NCBI RefSeq assembly: GCF_047920995.1 | Contig: NZ_JBLRWZ010000003.1 | Span: 52,167 to 116,166 of the forward strand | Direction of reading: 5' to 3' | From: Aliidiomarina sp047920995 | GTDB lineage: Bacteria; Pseudomonadota; Gammaproteobacteria; Enterobacterales; Alteromonadaceae | DNA: 64,000 nt | Shown here: in pieces, positions 51,755 through 61,451 of the stretch | How the letters are laid out: each line of letters opens with the position of its first letter | Numbering within the stretch: position 1 is the first letter of the stretch | Notes under the pieces: model-generated | The model's input: the letters and a program-made list of their open reading frames with translations, nothing else | What the model was told of the DNA's origin: nothing | Databases searched by the model: none | Made by a program: the position numbers and the translations under genes

Positions 51755-53395
51755 CTATGGCTTACAAAACCATGCTTGCAGCCAGCTGAATGCCGCCGCG
51801 GCACCGGCAGCTGCAGGCCACAGCACCGTATCACTAGCATACACCAGCATGGCTGCAGATACTGTTAAGCTGGCCGCTAGCAAACTCCACCAACGGCTAA
51901 TTGCAGCTTTACGTTGATGTTCAATAAACTTTTCCGCCCATTCTTTTTGCGTGTGGCTACCGCGGCGAACTTCTTGCAGTGTATCGTACAGTAAGCCGGG
52001 CATTTCTGGCAGTTTCTCGGCCCAAAACGGCGCTTGCTCGCGCACGTTACGCACTAGAGCGCGCCAGCCCATTTGCTCATCCATCCAGCGCTCTAGGAAA
52101 GGCTTAGCGGTTTTCCACAAATCAAGTTGCGGGTATAGCTGCCTTCCAAGGCCCTCTACGTACAGTAAGGTTTTTTGTAACAGCACTAACTGTGGCTGCA
52201 CTTCCATTTCAAAGCGGCGCGCCGTATTAAACAAGTTCAACAACACATGGGCGAAAGAAATATCGGCTAAAGGCTTCTCAAAAATAGGCTCACATACCGT
52301 ACGAATTGCCGATTCGAACTCTTCCACATTTACGTGGCTAGGCACCCAACCTGAATCAATATGCAGCTCTGCCACTTTGCGATAATCGCGATTGAAGAAG
52401 GCTATGAAGTTAGCGGCAAGATAACGCTTATCTTCTTTATTTAAGGTACCCACGATACCAAAATCAACGGCGAAGTAACGCGGGTTATTGCCGGATTTCG
52501 GATCAACAAAAATATTTCCCGGATGCATATCCGCATGGAAGAAACTATCGCGAAATACTTGCGTGAAAAACACCTCAACACCGCGTTCAGCTAGCACTTT
52601 TAAATCGATACCGCGTTGCTGCAAGGCAGTTATATCGTTGATCGGTATACCGTAGATACGCTCCATAACCATTACATTATGGCGCGTGAAATCACTAAAT
52701 ACTTCCGGAATGTAGAGCAACTCAGAATTAGTAAAGTTACGGCGTAACTGAATCGCATTTGCCGCTTCACGGTCTAGATTCAACTCGTTATACAGCGTTT
52801 TTTGATACTCTTTTATTACTTCTACTGGCTTCAAGCGGCGGCCATCTGGCAAATAACGTGCCGCTAATTTTGCTACAGCTTCCATTAATTCTAGATCGGC
52901 ATCGATCGTGTGGTTGATACCAGGGCGCAGCACTTTTACCACTACCTCTTGCAATGCACCGTTATCGGGCCGCTTAATGGTAGCAGTGTGCACTTGTGCA
53001 ATCGATGCTGAGGCTAACGGTTGCACCGCAAAATCGGTAAATACATCGGTAATATCTTTCAGTTCAAGCGCTTTACAAACAATAGCTTGGGCTTCTTCGC
53101 CAGGAAATGGCGGTACCCGATCTTGCAGCATCGCCAGCTGAATAATCATATCCGGGTGCAGTAAATCTTGCCGCGTTGATAGCATCTGCCCCAACTTTAC
53201 ATACACTGGGCCAAGGGTTTCGAGCGCCAAGCGTAAGCGCACACCAAGGGGCTTATCGGTGTGTTTATTGCGTAGCCAAAAGGCGCAGCGCCGAGCAAAC
53301 CGCACATACCAAGGCAACCAGCGGCGCGGTATCATTTCATCAATACCGTGCTGTAACAGGGTGCTTAATATTTTATAAAATCGAACTGCTCGCAC
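51755..53395 (-). CDS. ubiB: Ubiquinone biosynthesis kinase-like protein UbiB
   Basis: ADCK/COQ8-family ATPase that supports ubiquinone synthesis. The 546-residue length equals E. coli UbiB. Motifs: KLGQMLSTRQDLL, ASIAQVHTA, VVVKVLRPG, FHADMHPGNIFVD and AVDFGIVG. Two hydrophobic spans close the C-terminus (AAISRWWSLLAASLTVSAAMLVY). The start codon is GTG, overlapping the ubiJ stop in TAGTG, so ubiJ and ubiB are translationally coupled. Confidence 0.96.
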   Translation of the reverse strand: MRAVRFYKILSTLLQHGIDEMIPRRWLPWYVRFARRCAFWLRNKHTDKPLGVRLRLALETLGPVYVKLGQMLSTRQDLLHPDMIIQLAMLQDRVPPFPGEEAQAIVCKALELKDITDVFTDFAVQPLASASIAQVHTATIKRPDNGALQEVVVKVLRPGINHTIDADLELMEAVAKLAARYLPDGRRLKPVEVIKEYQKTLYNELNLDREAANAIQLRRNFTNSELLYIPEVFSDFTRHNVMVMERIYGIPINDITALQQRGIDLKVLAERGVEVFFTQVFRDSFFHADMHPGNIFVDPKSGNNPRYFAVDFGIVGTLNKEDKRYLAANFIAFFNRDYRKVAELHIDSGWVPSHVNVEEFESAIRTVCEPIFEKPLADISFAHVLLNLFNTARRFEMEVQPQLVLLQKTLLYVEGLGRQLYPQLDLWKTAKPFLERWMDEQMGWRALVRNVREQAPFWAEKLPEMPGLLYDTLQEVRRGSHTQKEWAEKFIEHQRKAAISRWWSLLAASLTVSAAMLVYASDTVLWPAAAGAAAAFSWLQAWFCKP

Positions 53396-54027
53396 TAGGC
53401 TAACCCTTTTTTATCGTTATTTTGCGGCGCGCTAACAAAATCCTGCGCGCGCTGCTCTAGCCGCGTTAAACGCCGTTCCAACGCTTTCACATCATCGCTT
53501 AACAACGCCATACTAAGCGGGCTTGCCGCTACATTATACTCTTGGGTTAAAAACTCACTGGCACGCGTTTGCCATGCCTGCGTGCTGGGTTTCAGGCCCT
53601 GAAGCTTTTGTATCGCTTGGCTGGCCCAATAGCCGGGTACATCACCAAGGTAGCTTGCCAATAATTCTTCCCAATCTACATCTAGCTTGGTAAATACATT
53701 GGCAGCTTGCTGCGCTAGTACCGGATCTCCCACAATGCTCACGCGGCCACTTTGCAGCATATGCGTAACATTACTGGCATCACTTAACTCTGGTAAATCC
53801 GCTAACGCGGCGGTTACTTCGCAATCCACTGCTTCATAAAGCGGGCCCATAAGGCTTACTCGGTCCGCTAAAAACACAATGGTAATAGGGTCGGGCAAGC
53901 CTTTCGCCGTTAAACGAAAGCTTTTACCTTGCACTGCAGCCAAGCGCTGCTCTGCCCCTGCATCATTCGCAAGGGCAAAGTTAATCGTGCGTTCAGCACT
54001 AGCGCGAAGTACTTGCATAACACTCAT
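53395..54027 (-). CDS. ubiJ: Ubiquinone biosynthesis accessory factor UbiJ
   Basis: A 210-residue lipid-binding accessory factor with an N-terminal SCP2-like domain (FRLTAKGLPDPITIVFLADRVSLMG) and a C-terminal predicted coiled coil (LSDDVKALERRLTRLEQRAQDFV). UbiJ helps organise the soluble Ubi complex. Sequence identity in this family is low, so the position between ubiE and ubiB is the strongest evidence. It starts in TAATG overlapping the ubiE stop. Confidence 0.93.
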   Translation of the reverse strand: MSVMQVLRASAERTINFALANDAGAEQRLAAVQGKSFRLTAKGLPDPITIVFLADRVSLMGPLYEAVDCEVTAALADLPELSDASNVTHMLQSGRVSIVGDPVLAQQAANVFTKLDVDWEELLASYLGDVPGYWASQAIQKLQGLKPSTQAWQTRASEFLTQEYNVAASPLSMALLSDDVKALERRLTRLEQRAQDFVSAPQNNDKKGLA

Positions 54028-54791
54028 TAAAATTTAAAGCCTCGATGCAGTGCTACAATCCCGCCGGTAAGGTTGTGGTAATCCACTTTTTCAAACCCGG
54101 CACTCTCCATCATTCCCTTTAGCGTATCCTGATCGGGATGCATGCGAATTGATTCAGCAAGGTACTGATAGCTATCTTTATCTTGCGCGATAAACTCACC
54201 CATTTTCGGCATAATATGGAATGAGTACAGATCGTATGCTTTTGAGAGCATTTCTACATTTGGCTTAGAAAACTCTAGCACCAACAAGCGCCCGCCTGGC
54301 TTCAACACACGTAACATTGAGCGCAGCGCAGCATCTTTATCGGTAACATTGCGCAAACCAAACGCGATGGTAATTAAATCAAAGGTATTGTCTTCAAAGG
54401 GCAGTTTCTCGGCATCGGCCTGAACATAGCTTACATTACCCACAATGCCCTTATCGCGCAGCTTATCGCGGCCCACCCGCAACATCGAATCATTAATATC
54501 GGCAAGCACTACCTCACCTGTAGGGCCTACAATGCGCGCAAATTTAGCGGCTAAATCGCCGGTACCACCGGCCAAATCAAGTACTTTCTGGCCTGGCCGA
54601 ACGCCACTGCAATCAATGGTGTAGCGTTTCCAAAGGCGGTGAATACCAAACGACATCACATCGTTCATCAGATCATACTTACCCGCTACCGAGTGAAATA
54701 CACCTGCTACTAAGTTCGCTTTCTGATCTTTCGCTACGGTTTTAAAGCCAAAGTGCGTATCGTCGTTTTGGTCGTTCATATTGTTGTTCAT
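54027..54791 (-). CDS. ubiE: Ubiquinone/menaquinone C-methyltransferase
   Basis: SAM-dependent methyltransferase that acts in ubiquinone and menaquinone synthesis. The 254-residue protein has DDTHFGFKTVAKDQKANLVAGVF, the SAM motif VLDLAGGTGDLAAKF and RMHPDQDTLKGMM. The ATG at 54791 was preferred to a TTG two codons earlier; an ATG at 54782 is also possible. First gene of the ubiE-ubiJ-ubiB operon. Confidence 0.96.
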   Translation of the reverse strand: MNNNMNDQNDDTHFGFKTVAKDQKANLVAGVFHSVAGKYDLMNDVMSFGIHRLWKRYTIDCSGVRPGQKVLDLAGGTGDLAAKFARIVGPTGEVVLADINDSMLRVGRDKLRDKGIVGNVSYVQADAEKLPFEDNTFDLITIAFGLRNVTDKDAALRSMLRVLKPGGRLLVLEFSKPNVEMLSKAYDLYSFHIMPKMGEFIAQDKDSYQYLAESIRMHPDQDTLKGMMESAGFEKVDYHNLTGGIVALHRGFKF

Positions 54792-54870
54792 GCCCAATGC
54801 CTACTACTGAAAATTCTAGCCTAGTGTAAACGATGCAAGCGATTTGCCCAATAACTAAGGGCAGGTATTC

Positions 54871-56952
54871 CTACACTTGCGCGTAACGATCTTTATCCGG
54901 TAACCAGCGCTGCATCAATGCCTCGCTTAAATCTGGGTAATCTACAAACAAACGTTCAGCGAGTGCACGAATTTGTGGCAGCAAATCATGATCACGTACC
55001 AAATCGGCCACTTTCATTTGCACCAACCCTGTTTGCCGCGCACCCAAAAGCTCTCCGGGCCCGCGTAATTCTAGATCGCGCTCAGCAATAACAAAGCCAT
55101 CATTGGTATCACGCAACACTGCTAATCGCTCATTGGCTTGTTGCGAAAGCGGGCTTTTATACAGCAATACACAATGGCTTGCCACCGAGCCACGGCCAAC
55201 CCGGCCGCGTAATTGGTGTAATTGTGCCAACCCCAAACGCTCTGGGTTTTCGATAATCATCAGGCTGGCGTTCGGTACATCTACGCCTACTTCAATTACC
55301 GTAGTGGCCACCAACAAATCCAGTTCATGCGCTTTAAACTGTTGCATCACTGCTTCTTTTTCAGCGCTTTTCATACGCCCATGCACCAAGCCAATGCGCA
55401 AATTAGGCAAATACTGCTGTAAATAGGTTGCGGTATCTTCCGCCGCTTGGCATTGCAAGGACTCCGATTCTTCTATCAGCGTACACACCCAATACACTTG
55501 CCGCCCTTCGTTCTGCACCGTATCCTGCAAACGCTGAATTACTTGCTCGCGGCGGCTATCCGGAATCGCCACCGTTTGCACCGGGGTTCGCCCAGGGGGC
55601 AGTTCGTCAATAATTGAGGTGGCTAAATCCGCATAAGCCGTCATCGCCAACGTACGCGGAATCGGGGTAGCGGTCATTACCAGTTGGTGGGGATGACGGC
55701 CTTGCTGCTCACCTTTTTCCCGCAATGCCAAACGCTGATGTACGCCGAAACGATGCTGCTCATCAATAATTACCAACGCTAAATTGGCAAACTGCACAGC
55801 GGTTTGAAACAACGCGTGCGTTCCTACTACAAACTGAAGTTCGCCGCTGGCAAGCCCCTGCAGGGTGTGTTCACGAGCCTTACCTTTCAATTTACCGGCC
55901 AGCCAACCTACACGAACACCTAAAGGCTCAAGCCACATCGCAAAACTGCGCGCATGTTGTTCGGCTAACAATTCTGTAGGGGCCATCAACGCTACTTGAT
56001 AGCCTGCTTCCAATGCTGATACTGCAGCAAGCGCTGCAACTAAGGTTTTACCTGAACCTACATCACCTTGCACTAAGCGCAACATCGGCATTTCTTGCTG
56101 TAAATCGGCCTCTATTTCCGCTACTACCCGAGCTTGCGCGCTCGTAGGTGAGAATGGCAATTGCGCCAATAATGCTTGCTTCAGTTGCTGCCCTGGCTGA
56201 ATAGGTGGAGCTTGTACTGCCTGTGCTTGTTGGCGCACATACAACATGCTGAGCTGGTGGGCGAGCAGTTCTTCAAGCGCTAAACGCCGCTGCGCTGGGT
56301 GCATTCCCTCCAGCAACTGATGTTGGTCTGCCGATGTAGGAGGCTCGTGTAACACTCGTATCGATTGTTCAAGCGTAGGCAGGCCAGTACGTAAGCTTGC
56401 CGGTAATAGCTCGGGCACGCTGCCCGCATTTAGGTAAGTGAGTGCTTGGCTGGCAATATTGCGCAGGGTTAGTTGGTGCACACCTTCTGTGGCCGGATAG
56501 ATTGGCGTAAGGGTTTCTTCAACTTCAATGGCTGCGCCAGCAGCTAGTGATTTGTATTCCGGATGCACCAACTCGGGCCCGGTTGGGCCAGGCCGAACTT
56601 CGCCATACAATTGCAGGGTTGTGCCGGTAGTAAATTGCTTTTGCTGCGCCGCGCTAAAGCGAAAAAACCGCAGCGTAAGAGTGCCCGAACGATCATTTAC
56701 CCGCACCAACAAAGAACGGCGGCGCCCCATGTGTACTCGATTATCAAGTACATCTGCAACAATGGTGGCATACTCACCCACTCGCAGTGCTGCGATGGGG
56801 GTTATTTTAGTACGATCTTGATACCGGGCAGGTAAATGCAACAATGCATCTTGCACCGTGTTCAAGCCCAAACGCGCAAGGCGCTCGGCCATTTTTGGCC
56901 CAACGCCTTTCAGGTTGGTAATTGGGATTTCCGCCAGCGCCGCACGTGGCAT
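54871..56952 (-). CDS. recG: ATP-dependent DNA helicase RecG
   Basis: Branch-migration helicase for stalled forks and recombination intermediates. The 693 residues match E. coli RecG. An N-terminal wedge domain (LKGVGPKMAERLARLGLNTVQD and YQDRTKITPI) is followed by helicase domains with Walker A QGDVGSGKT, DEQH in VIIDEQHRFGVHQR, TATPIPRTLAM and QLRGRVGRG. It stands 26 bases after the GNAT-nitrilase gene on the same strand. Confidence 0.97.
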   Translation of the reverse strand: MPRAALAEIPITNLKGVGPKMAERLARLGLNTVQDALLHLPARYQDRTKITPIAALRVGEYATIVADVLDNRVHMGRRRSLLVRVNDRSGTLTLRFFRFSAAQQKQFTTGTTLQLYGEVRPGPTGPELVHPEYKSLAAGAAIEVEETLTPIYPATEGVHQLTLRNIASQALTYLNAGSVPELLPASLRTGLPTLEQSIRVLHEPPTSADQHQLLEGMHPAQRRLALEELLAHQLSMLYVRQQAQAVQAPPIQPGQQLKQALLAQLPFSPTSAQARVVAEIEADLQQEMPMLRLVQGDVGSGKTLVAALAAVSALEAGYQVALMAPTELLAEQHARSFAMWLEPLGVRVGWLAGKLKGKAREHTLQGLASGELQFVVGTHALFQTAVQFANLALVIIDEQHRFGVHQRLALREKGEQQGRHPHQLVMTATPIPRTLAMTAYADLATSIIDELPPGRTPVQTVAIPDSRREQVIQRLQDTVQNEGRQVYWVCTLIEESESLQCQAAEDTATYLQQYLPNLRIGLVHGRMKSAEKEAVMQQFKAHELDLLVATTVIEVGVDVPNASLMIIENPERLGLAQLHQLRGRVGRGSVASHCVLLYKSPLSQQANERLAVLRDTNDGFVIAERDLELRGPGELLGARQTGLVQMKVADLVRDHDLLPQIRALAERLFVDYPDLSEALMQRWLPDKDRYAQV

Positions 56953-56978
56953 CTTGTGCTCCTAACGTTTCACGCGAA

Positions 56979-58508
56979 CTAATCGTGCCATTTACGTACC
57001 ACATCATATAAATCAGTACGGCGATCTTTTAGATTGGTAACCGAGCCTTCGTGGTGCAAATAACGCAATTCATCCAAGTTCAGATCGGAAAACATCAACA
57101 TTTCCGTGTTCGGTGTAGTTTCCGACATTACTGCATCGTGCGGGAAAGCAAAATCTGATGGCGAGAACACCGATGATTGGGCGTATTGCACATCCAAACT
57201 TTCTACCTCTGGCAAGTTACCAACACTGCCACAAATTACCACATAACACTCATTCTCTACTGCTCGCGCTTGGGCACAGTGGCGCACACGCAAGTAGGCA
57301 TTGCGAGTATCGGTCCAGAACGGCACAAAGAGAATTTCCAAACCTTCTTCAGCCATTAGCCGGCCGAGCTCTGGGAACTCGACATCGTAACAAATCAGAA
57401 TTCCTACTTTGCCGGCATCGGTTTGAAACACTTTTACGCGATCGCCGCCCTCAATTACCCAATCGCGTTTTTCGTGGGGAGTAATATGAATCTTGCGTTG
57501 CTCTTCTACCGAGCCATCGCGGCGGCACAAGTAAGTAACGTTATACAAAGAATCGCCTTCGCTCAGGGGCATTGAACCGGTAATGATATTAACGTTGTAA
57601 CTCACCGCCATTTGCGACATTTCTTTGCGGAAACGTTCCGTAAATCCAGCCAAGAAGCGAATAGCACTCATCTGCTCACTTTTATCAGTAAGGCCCATAA
57701 GCGGGGCATTAAAAAACTCGGGGAACAGCGCGAAATCGCTTTTATAGCTCGATACCGCATCTACGAAATATTCTACCTGCTGCAGTAATTCTTCCACCGA
57801 ATTTACCGCCCGCATTTGCCACTGCACTGCGCCTACCCGCACATTACGTGAACGCGAGTGAATTACTGTTTCCGAAGCTTCGTAAAGAAAATTGCTCCAT
57901 TCCAATAAAGTGGCATAGCCCTTCGAGCGCTTATCTTCTGGCAAATACTTGTACAACAAGCGCTTTACCACAAAATCATTGGAAAGCTGGAAGCTTAAAA
58001 TAGGATCATATACTTCCCGTCGGCGCACTTTTTCAAGGTACTGGCTGGCCGTTATCTCATCCGCGTACTTATGGAAATTAACAATTCGGCCACCCGCCAA
58101 AATAGCTTTCAGGTTTTGCTGAATACAGAGTTCTTTCCGCGCATCATATAAGCGCCGGCCCAGCCGGTAGCCGCGATAATCTGGGTGAATTAACACATCG
58201 AGCCCGTAGAGCGCATCGCCCTCAGCCTGATTAAGAATTTTATCGCGTTTACTCAGCAAATCGTCGTATTGGTGGGGGTTGCTGAATTTGTCGTAAATAA
58301 CCTGTACCGTAAGTGCTACACCTACAATCACTCCATTGTCTTCTAAACAAATCTGGCCTTCCGGAAAATCCCGAATAAGTGCATGAATGGTATGCTCTTC
58401 CCAAGCACCGCCAATATCATCGTACACTCTATCCATTAACTGCTTTAGCTGAGGATAATCTTCATCGCGCAGATTTCGGAGTTGTAAATGCAGATCTTCT
58501 GGGCTCAT
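56979..58508 (-). CDS. GNAT acetyltransferase fused to carbon-nitrogen hydrolase
   Basis: A 509-residue two-domain enzyme. Residues about 8-210 form a GNAT-like domain, with the acetyl-CoA binding region around LDVLIHPDYRGYRLGRRLYD. Residues about 223-500 form a nitrilase-superfamily amidase with the complete Glu-Lys-Cys triad: Glu264 (LFPEFF), Lys347 (TPHEKRDW) and Cys373 (ILICYDVEFPE). Such fusions form a known nitrilase branch of unknown substrate. No signal peptide, so cytoplasmic. It is divergent from the NhaC-like gene and upstream of recG. Confidence 0.92.
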   Translation of the reverse strand: MSPEDLHLQLRNLRDEDYPQLKQLMDRVYDDIGGAWEEHTIHALIRDFPEGQICLEDNGVIVGVALTVQVIYDKFSNPHQYDDLLSKRDKILNQAEGDALYGLDVLIHPDYRGYRLGRRLYDARKELCIQQNLKAILAGGRIVNFHKYADEITASQYLEKVRRREVYDPILSFQLSNDFVVKRLLYKYLPEDKRSKGYATLLEWSNFLYEASETVIHSRSRNVRVGAVQWQMRAVNSVEELLQQVEYFVDAVSSYKSDFALFPEFFNAPLMGLTDKSEQMSAIRFLAGFTERFRKEMSQMAVSYNVNIITGSMPLSEGDSLYNVTYLCRRDGSVEEQRKIHITPHEKRDWVIEGGDRVKVFQTDAGKVGILICYDVEFPELGRLMAEEGLEILFVPFWTDTRNAYLRVRHCAQARAVENECYVVICGSVGNLPEVESLDVQYAQSSVFSPSDFAFPHDAVMSETTPNTEMLMFSDLNLDELRYLHHEGSVTNLKDRRTDLYDVVRKWHD

Positions 58509-58703
58509 TGGCTTCCCTCATTGAACTATTTAAGAGCGTTCAGTGTACACCGATTCACCGTAACACGGAAAATATTGCTGGATTTGCTACTTGCATGAAT
58601 GGCTCAAGATGTTTATGCTTCTGGACGTCTAAACGTACATATGAAATTTCGGTGCGCTGTAGTAATTGGCAGTACACCCTCCATTGAGGATGCAATCAAA
58701 CTC

Positions 58704-60068
58704 ATGCAACAAACACCCGTAACCTCTGTTCAACCGCGCGCCATTGCATTGCTGCCACTAGCAGTTTTTCTATCGCTGTTTCTCGGCACTGGTATCTATT
58801 TTCACCTCAATGGCGTGGAAATGGCGTTCTACCAGCTTGCCAGCCCGGTAGCAATTTTACCGGCTATTATTTTAGCGGTGTTTTTAAGCAAGCAAGAGCT
58901 TAATCAGCGCATCCAAACCTTTGTGGAAGGTGTTGGCCACAACAATATCATCACCATGTGTTTGATTTATTTGCTAGCTGGTGCATTTTCTACGGTAGCG
59001 GCTGCCACCGGTGGTGTAGATGCAATGGTGGCCCTTGGCCTGAGTATTATTCCGGCATCCTTTATCTTGCCCGGTATCTTTTTAATTGCAGCGGTGGTTT
59101 CAACCGCCATGGGTACTTCGATGGGTACTTTAGCTGCCCTTGCGCCCGTTGCCTTAGGTTTAAGCCAAGCCGCGGGTATCAACCCAGCACTAATGGCTGG
59201 TGTGCTCGTAAGTGGCGCAATGTTCGGCGATAACCTTTCTTTTATTTCCGATACCACCATTGCTGCAACCCGCACCCAAGGCTGTGAAATGAAAGATAAG
59301 TTTCGCGCCAATTTACGCATTGCTGTGCCGGCCGCGGTAATTACGGTAATTGTATTGGCGTTCTTCGATACGGGAAATGCACCAATAGAAGTTCCAGAGG
59401 CCAATTATTGGCTGGCGTTACCTTACTTCTTTATCATCGCCCTCGCGGTAACCGGCTTAAATGTATTCGTAGTGCTTACACTTGGTATTATTCTGGCGGC
59501 GCTGTTTGGCATCGTGGCGGTAGATTATGAAATTGTGGCATTTAGCCAAGATATCTATACCGGCTTTGCCAGCATGCAGGAAATCTTCTTGCTTTCGCTA
59601 TTAATTGGTGGCTTATCGGCACTCATTCGCCAGCAAGGTGGTTTAGCGTTTTTATCAAATACTGTTGAACGCATCACTAGCCGGTTAAGTAAGCGCCCAG
59701 AGCGTTCCGCTTCGTTTGGTATCGCAGGCCTTACCGCCTTTACCAATCTTGCCGTTGCCAACAACACCGTTACCATTTTGCTATCTGGAGAAGTAAGTAA
59801 AAGGCTTGCTAAAGAAGGCAATGTAGCGCCTAAACAGGCGGCAAGTTACTTGGATATCTTTGCGTGTGTGGTGCAAGGAGTGCTGCCTTATGGTGCACAA
59901 GCATTATTAATGGGGGCTACTTTCGGGATTTCGCCATTAGCGGTTAGTGTAAATACCTTCTATTGCTTTATTTTAGCAGTGGTAGCCGTTGCTACTATCC
60001 TGATCATCGGGCCCATTCGGGCTAACACAGATACGCCCGTAGAATCGGCTGCGGAAAGTACTTCCTAA
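58704..60068 (+). CDS. NhaC-family Na+/H+ antiporter-like transporter
   Basis: An inner-membrane transporter of 454 residues with 11-12 spans. Family signatures include VVSTAMGTSMGTLAALAPV, GAMFGDNLSFISDTTIAATRTQGC and LAVANNTVTILLSGEVSKRLA. NhaC-type proteins exchange Na+ for H+, though some members carry organic acids or amino acids. The start at 58704 was chosen since the sequence before it is not hydrophobic or family-like; GAGGA lies about 13 bases upstream, so it is uncertain. The frame is open back to 58599. It converges on the anti-sigma gene. Confidence 0.87.
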   Translation: MQQTPVTSVQPRAIALLPLAVFLSLFLGTGIYFHLNGVEMAFYQLASPVAILPAIILAVFLSKQELNQRIQTFVEGVGHNNIITMCLIYLLAGAFSTVAAATGGVDAMVALGLSIIPASFILPGIFLIAAVVSTAMGTSMGTLAALAPVALGLSQAAGINPALMAGVLVSGAMFGDNLSFISDTTIAATRTQGCEMKDKFRANLRIAVPAAVITVIVLAFFDTGNAPIEVPEANYWLALPYFFIIALAVTGLNVFVVLTLGIILAALFGIVAVDYEIVAFSQDIYTGFASMQEIFLLSLLIGGLSALIRQQGGLAFLSNTVERITSRLSKRPERSASFGIAGLTAFTNLAVANNTVTILLSGEVSKRLAKEGNVAPKQAASYLDIFACVVQGVLPYGAQALLMGATFGISPLAVSVNTFYCFILAVVAVATILIIGPIRANTDTPVESAAESTS

Positions 60069-60088
60069 CAGGTCACTTGGGTAAACTA

Positions 60089-60122
60089 AACACAGCGATA
60101 CGCATACGCTTATCGCTGTGTT
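60089..60122. terminator. Hairpin at the junction of two convergent genes
   Basis: AACACAGCGATA (60089-60100) pairs with TATCGCTGTGTT (60111-60122), a 12-bp stem with a 10-base loop and no T tract. The stop codon of the anti-sigma gene (TAA, 60112-60110) is inside it. Confidence 0.6.
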
Positions 60123-60853
60123 GTACCCTTCAGCAGGGCGTTTTCCTCTGCAAGCGATAATGTTGCCCCGGCTCCCAATTGTAGAAGCACTGCATCTACC
60201 ACCGGTGATGCCGATGCTACCCCGTACTCACCTAATTCTGGGCTCGCTTGATACGCTGAAGCAATTACTTGCCAGGTTTTTTCTGCACGACACGCAACCT
60301 CTTGCCTAACTCGTTGGTTGCTCACTAAATAGCTACGGCATAATTCGTTCGTTGCAGTAGTAAATGAGAACTGCGCTTGCAGCTCATCACCTGATGCTAA
60401 CACTGTGTATTCACCACTTGGCAATGAATTCAGCACCTGGTTGAATTCTGCCCATTGCGAGTTTTCCGAACGCATCGGATTTTCCAACAGCAGGCTGCCA
60501 GCCGTAACCCCTACAATTAACGCCACACTTGCCGCCATGGCGATATGATCACGCATAAAGTTTTCAGTTTTACGCCAGATGCCAAACGCCACTACGTTAT
60601 TTGCGGCTGCATCCGCGGCTTGCGCTTCCGGCTGTGCGAAGGGCGCCGTTACCTTTTCCAGCAATGCTTGCGGCGCAGGCACACGGTCGATGTGGTGAAT
60701 GAATTCGCACACACTCGTATCAACTTGGCTTAATATTGCCAATCGATCCGCCAATGAATCATCATTTACAATGCTCTCGCGAATCGCATGCATTTTCTCC
60801 GCTGGAAGCTCTTGGTCTAAAAAAGCCGATAGCTCTTCATCAGAATAATACAT
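60110..60853 (-). CDS. Anti-sigma factor for the adjacent ECF sigma factor
   Basis: A 247-residue single-span protein. The cytoplasmic N-terminal domain (1-100) starts MYYSDEELSAFLDQELP, the pattern of the anti-sigma domain that grips ECF sigma factors. It lacks the HxxxCxxC zinc motif. A span at about 102-122 (AMAASVALIVGVTAGSLLL) is followed by a 125-residue periplasmic part with two Cys (about 172 and 188). The gene starts in TAATG overlapping the sigma stop, so they are translationally coupled. Release would need proteolysis or a periplasmic ligand; neither is visible. Confidence 0.85.
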   Translation of the reverse strand: MYYSDEELSAFLDQELPAEKMHAIRESIVNDDSLADRLAILSQVDTSVCEFIHHIDRVPAPQALLEKVTAPFAQPEAQAADAAANNVVAFGIWRKTENFMRDHIAMAASVALIVGVTAGSLLLENPMRSENSQWAEFNQVLNSLPSGEYTVLASGDELQAQFSFTTATNELCRSYLVSNQRVRQEVACRAEKTWQVIASAYQASPELGEYGVASASPVVDAVLLQLGAGATLSLAEENALLKGTTQR

Positions 60854-61359
60854 TAGTGTAACTCCTCTGTTTTACCGTAGAGCTGTTTTGCTAACGCTCC
60901 CCGCGCTCTGGCAAGGCGGCTCATTACAGTGCCAATCGGAATCTCAAGTGTTTCCGAAACTTCGCGATATGACATACCTTGCATCGCAACCAATGCCAAA
61001 ATAGCCTTCTGATCTTCCGGCAGTAACTGCATTGCATTGCCTACCGCCTGCAATTCCTGTTGCAGCTCAATGGTTTTTCCTTCGTCTACTTCTTGCGTTT
61101 GCGCCAGCTCGCTATCAAATCGTGTGTTCTCGCGAACCTTGCGTGATCTAAATTCATCAATCCATAAATTGCGGCATACACGAAACGCCCATTGCAGTAA
61201 TACGGCATCTTCAGGTATCGGCTTGGTTAGCAGCTTTTCTACCGTTTGTTGCGCTAAATCATCTGCATCCGCAATTGATGTTGTTAAAGAAAATGCAAAG
61301 CGCCGTAATGTGGGTAGCACGCTGGCTATTTCCGCCTGCAATGCCGAACTTTTCCGCAT
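60853..61359 (-). CDS. ECF-type RNA polymerase sigma factor
   Basis: A 168-residue sigma-70 family ECF factor. Region 2 contains SIADADDLAQQTVEKLL and LLQWAFRVCRNLWIDEFRSRKVR; region 4 contains LPEDQKAILALVAMQGMSYREVSETLEIPIGTVMSRLARAR, a clear helix-turn-helix. It should direct RNA polymerase to its own operon and to a few targets, held back by the anti-sigma factor encoded downstream. The ATG is at 61359. A matching promoter-like motif lies 50-75 bases upstream. Confidence 0.93.
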   Translation of the reverse strand: MRKSSALQAEIASVLPTLRRFAFSLTTSIADADDLAQQTVEKLLTKPIPEDAVLLQWAFRVCRNLWIDEFRSRKVRENTRFDSELAQTQEVDEGKTIELQQELQAVGNAMQLLPEDQKAILALVAMQGMSYREVSETLEIPIGTVMSRLARARGALAKQLYGKTEELH

Positions 61360-61407
61360 GATCGAATCCTTATAAAGCTATATAACAAGCATGCCTACAT
61401 GCACTGT

Positions 61408-61433
61408 TAACGATTCACAGTGTAAGTTATTCC
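61408..61433 (-). promoter_or_regulatory. Candidate ECF promoter of the sigma/anti-sigma operon
   Basis: On the minus strand GGAAT (61433-61429), 16 bases, CGTTA (61412-61408). The -10 is 49 bases ahead of the sigma start. The same spacing and -10 occur in the opposite direction at 61452-61477. Confidence 0.5.
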
Positions 61434-61451
61434 TTAAAACAAACATAAAAT

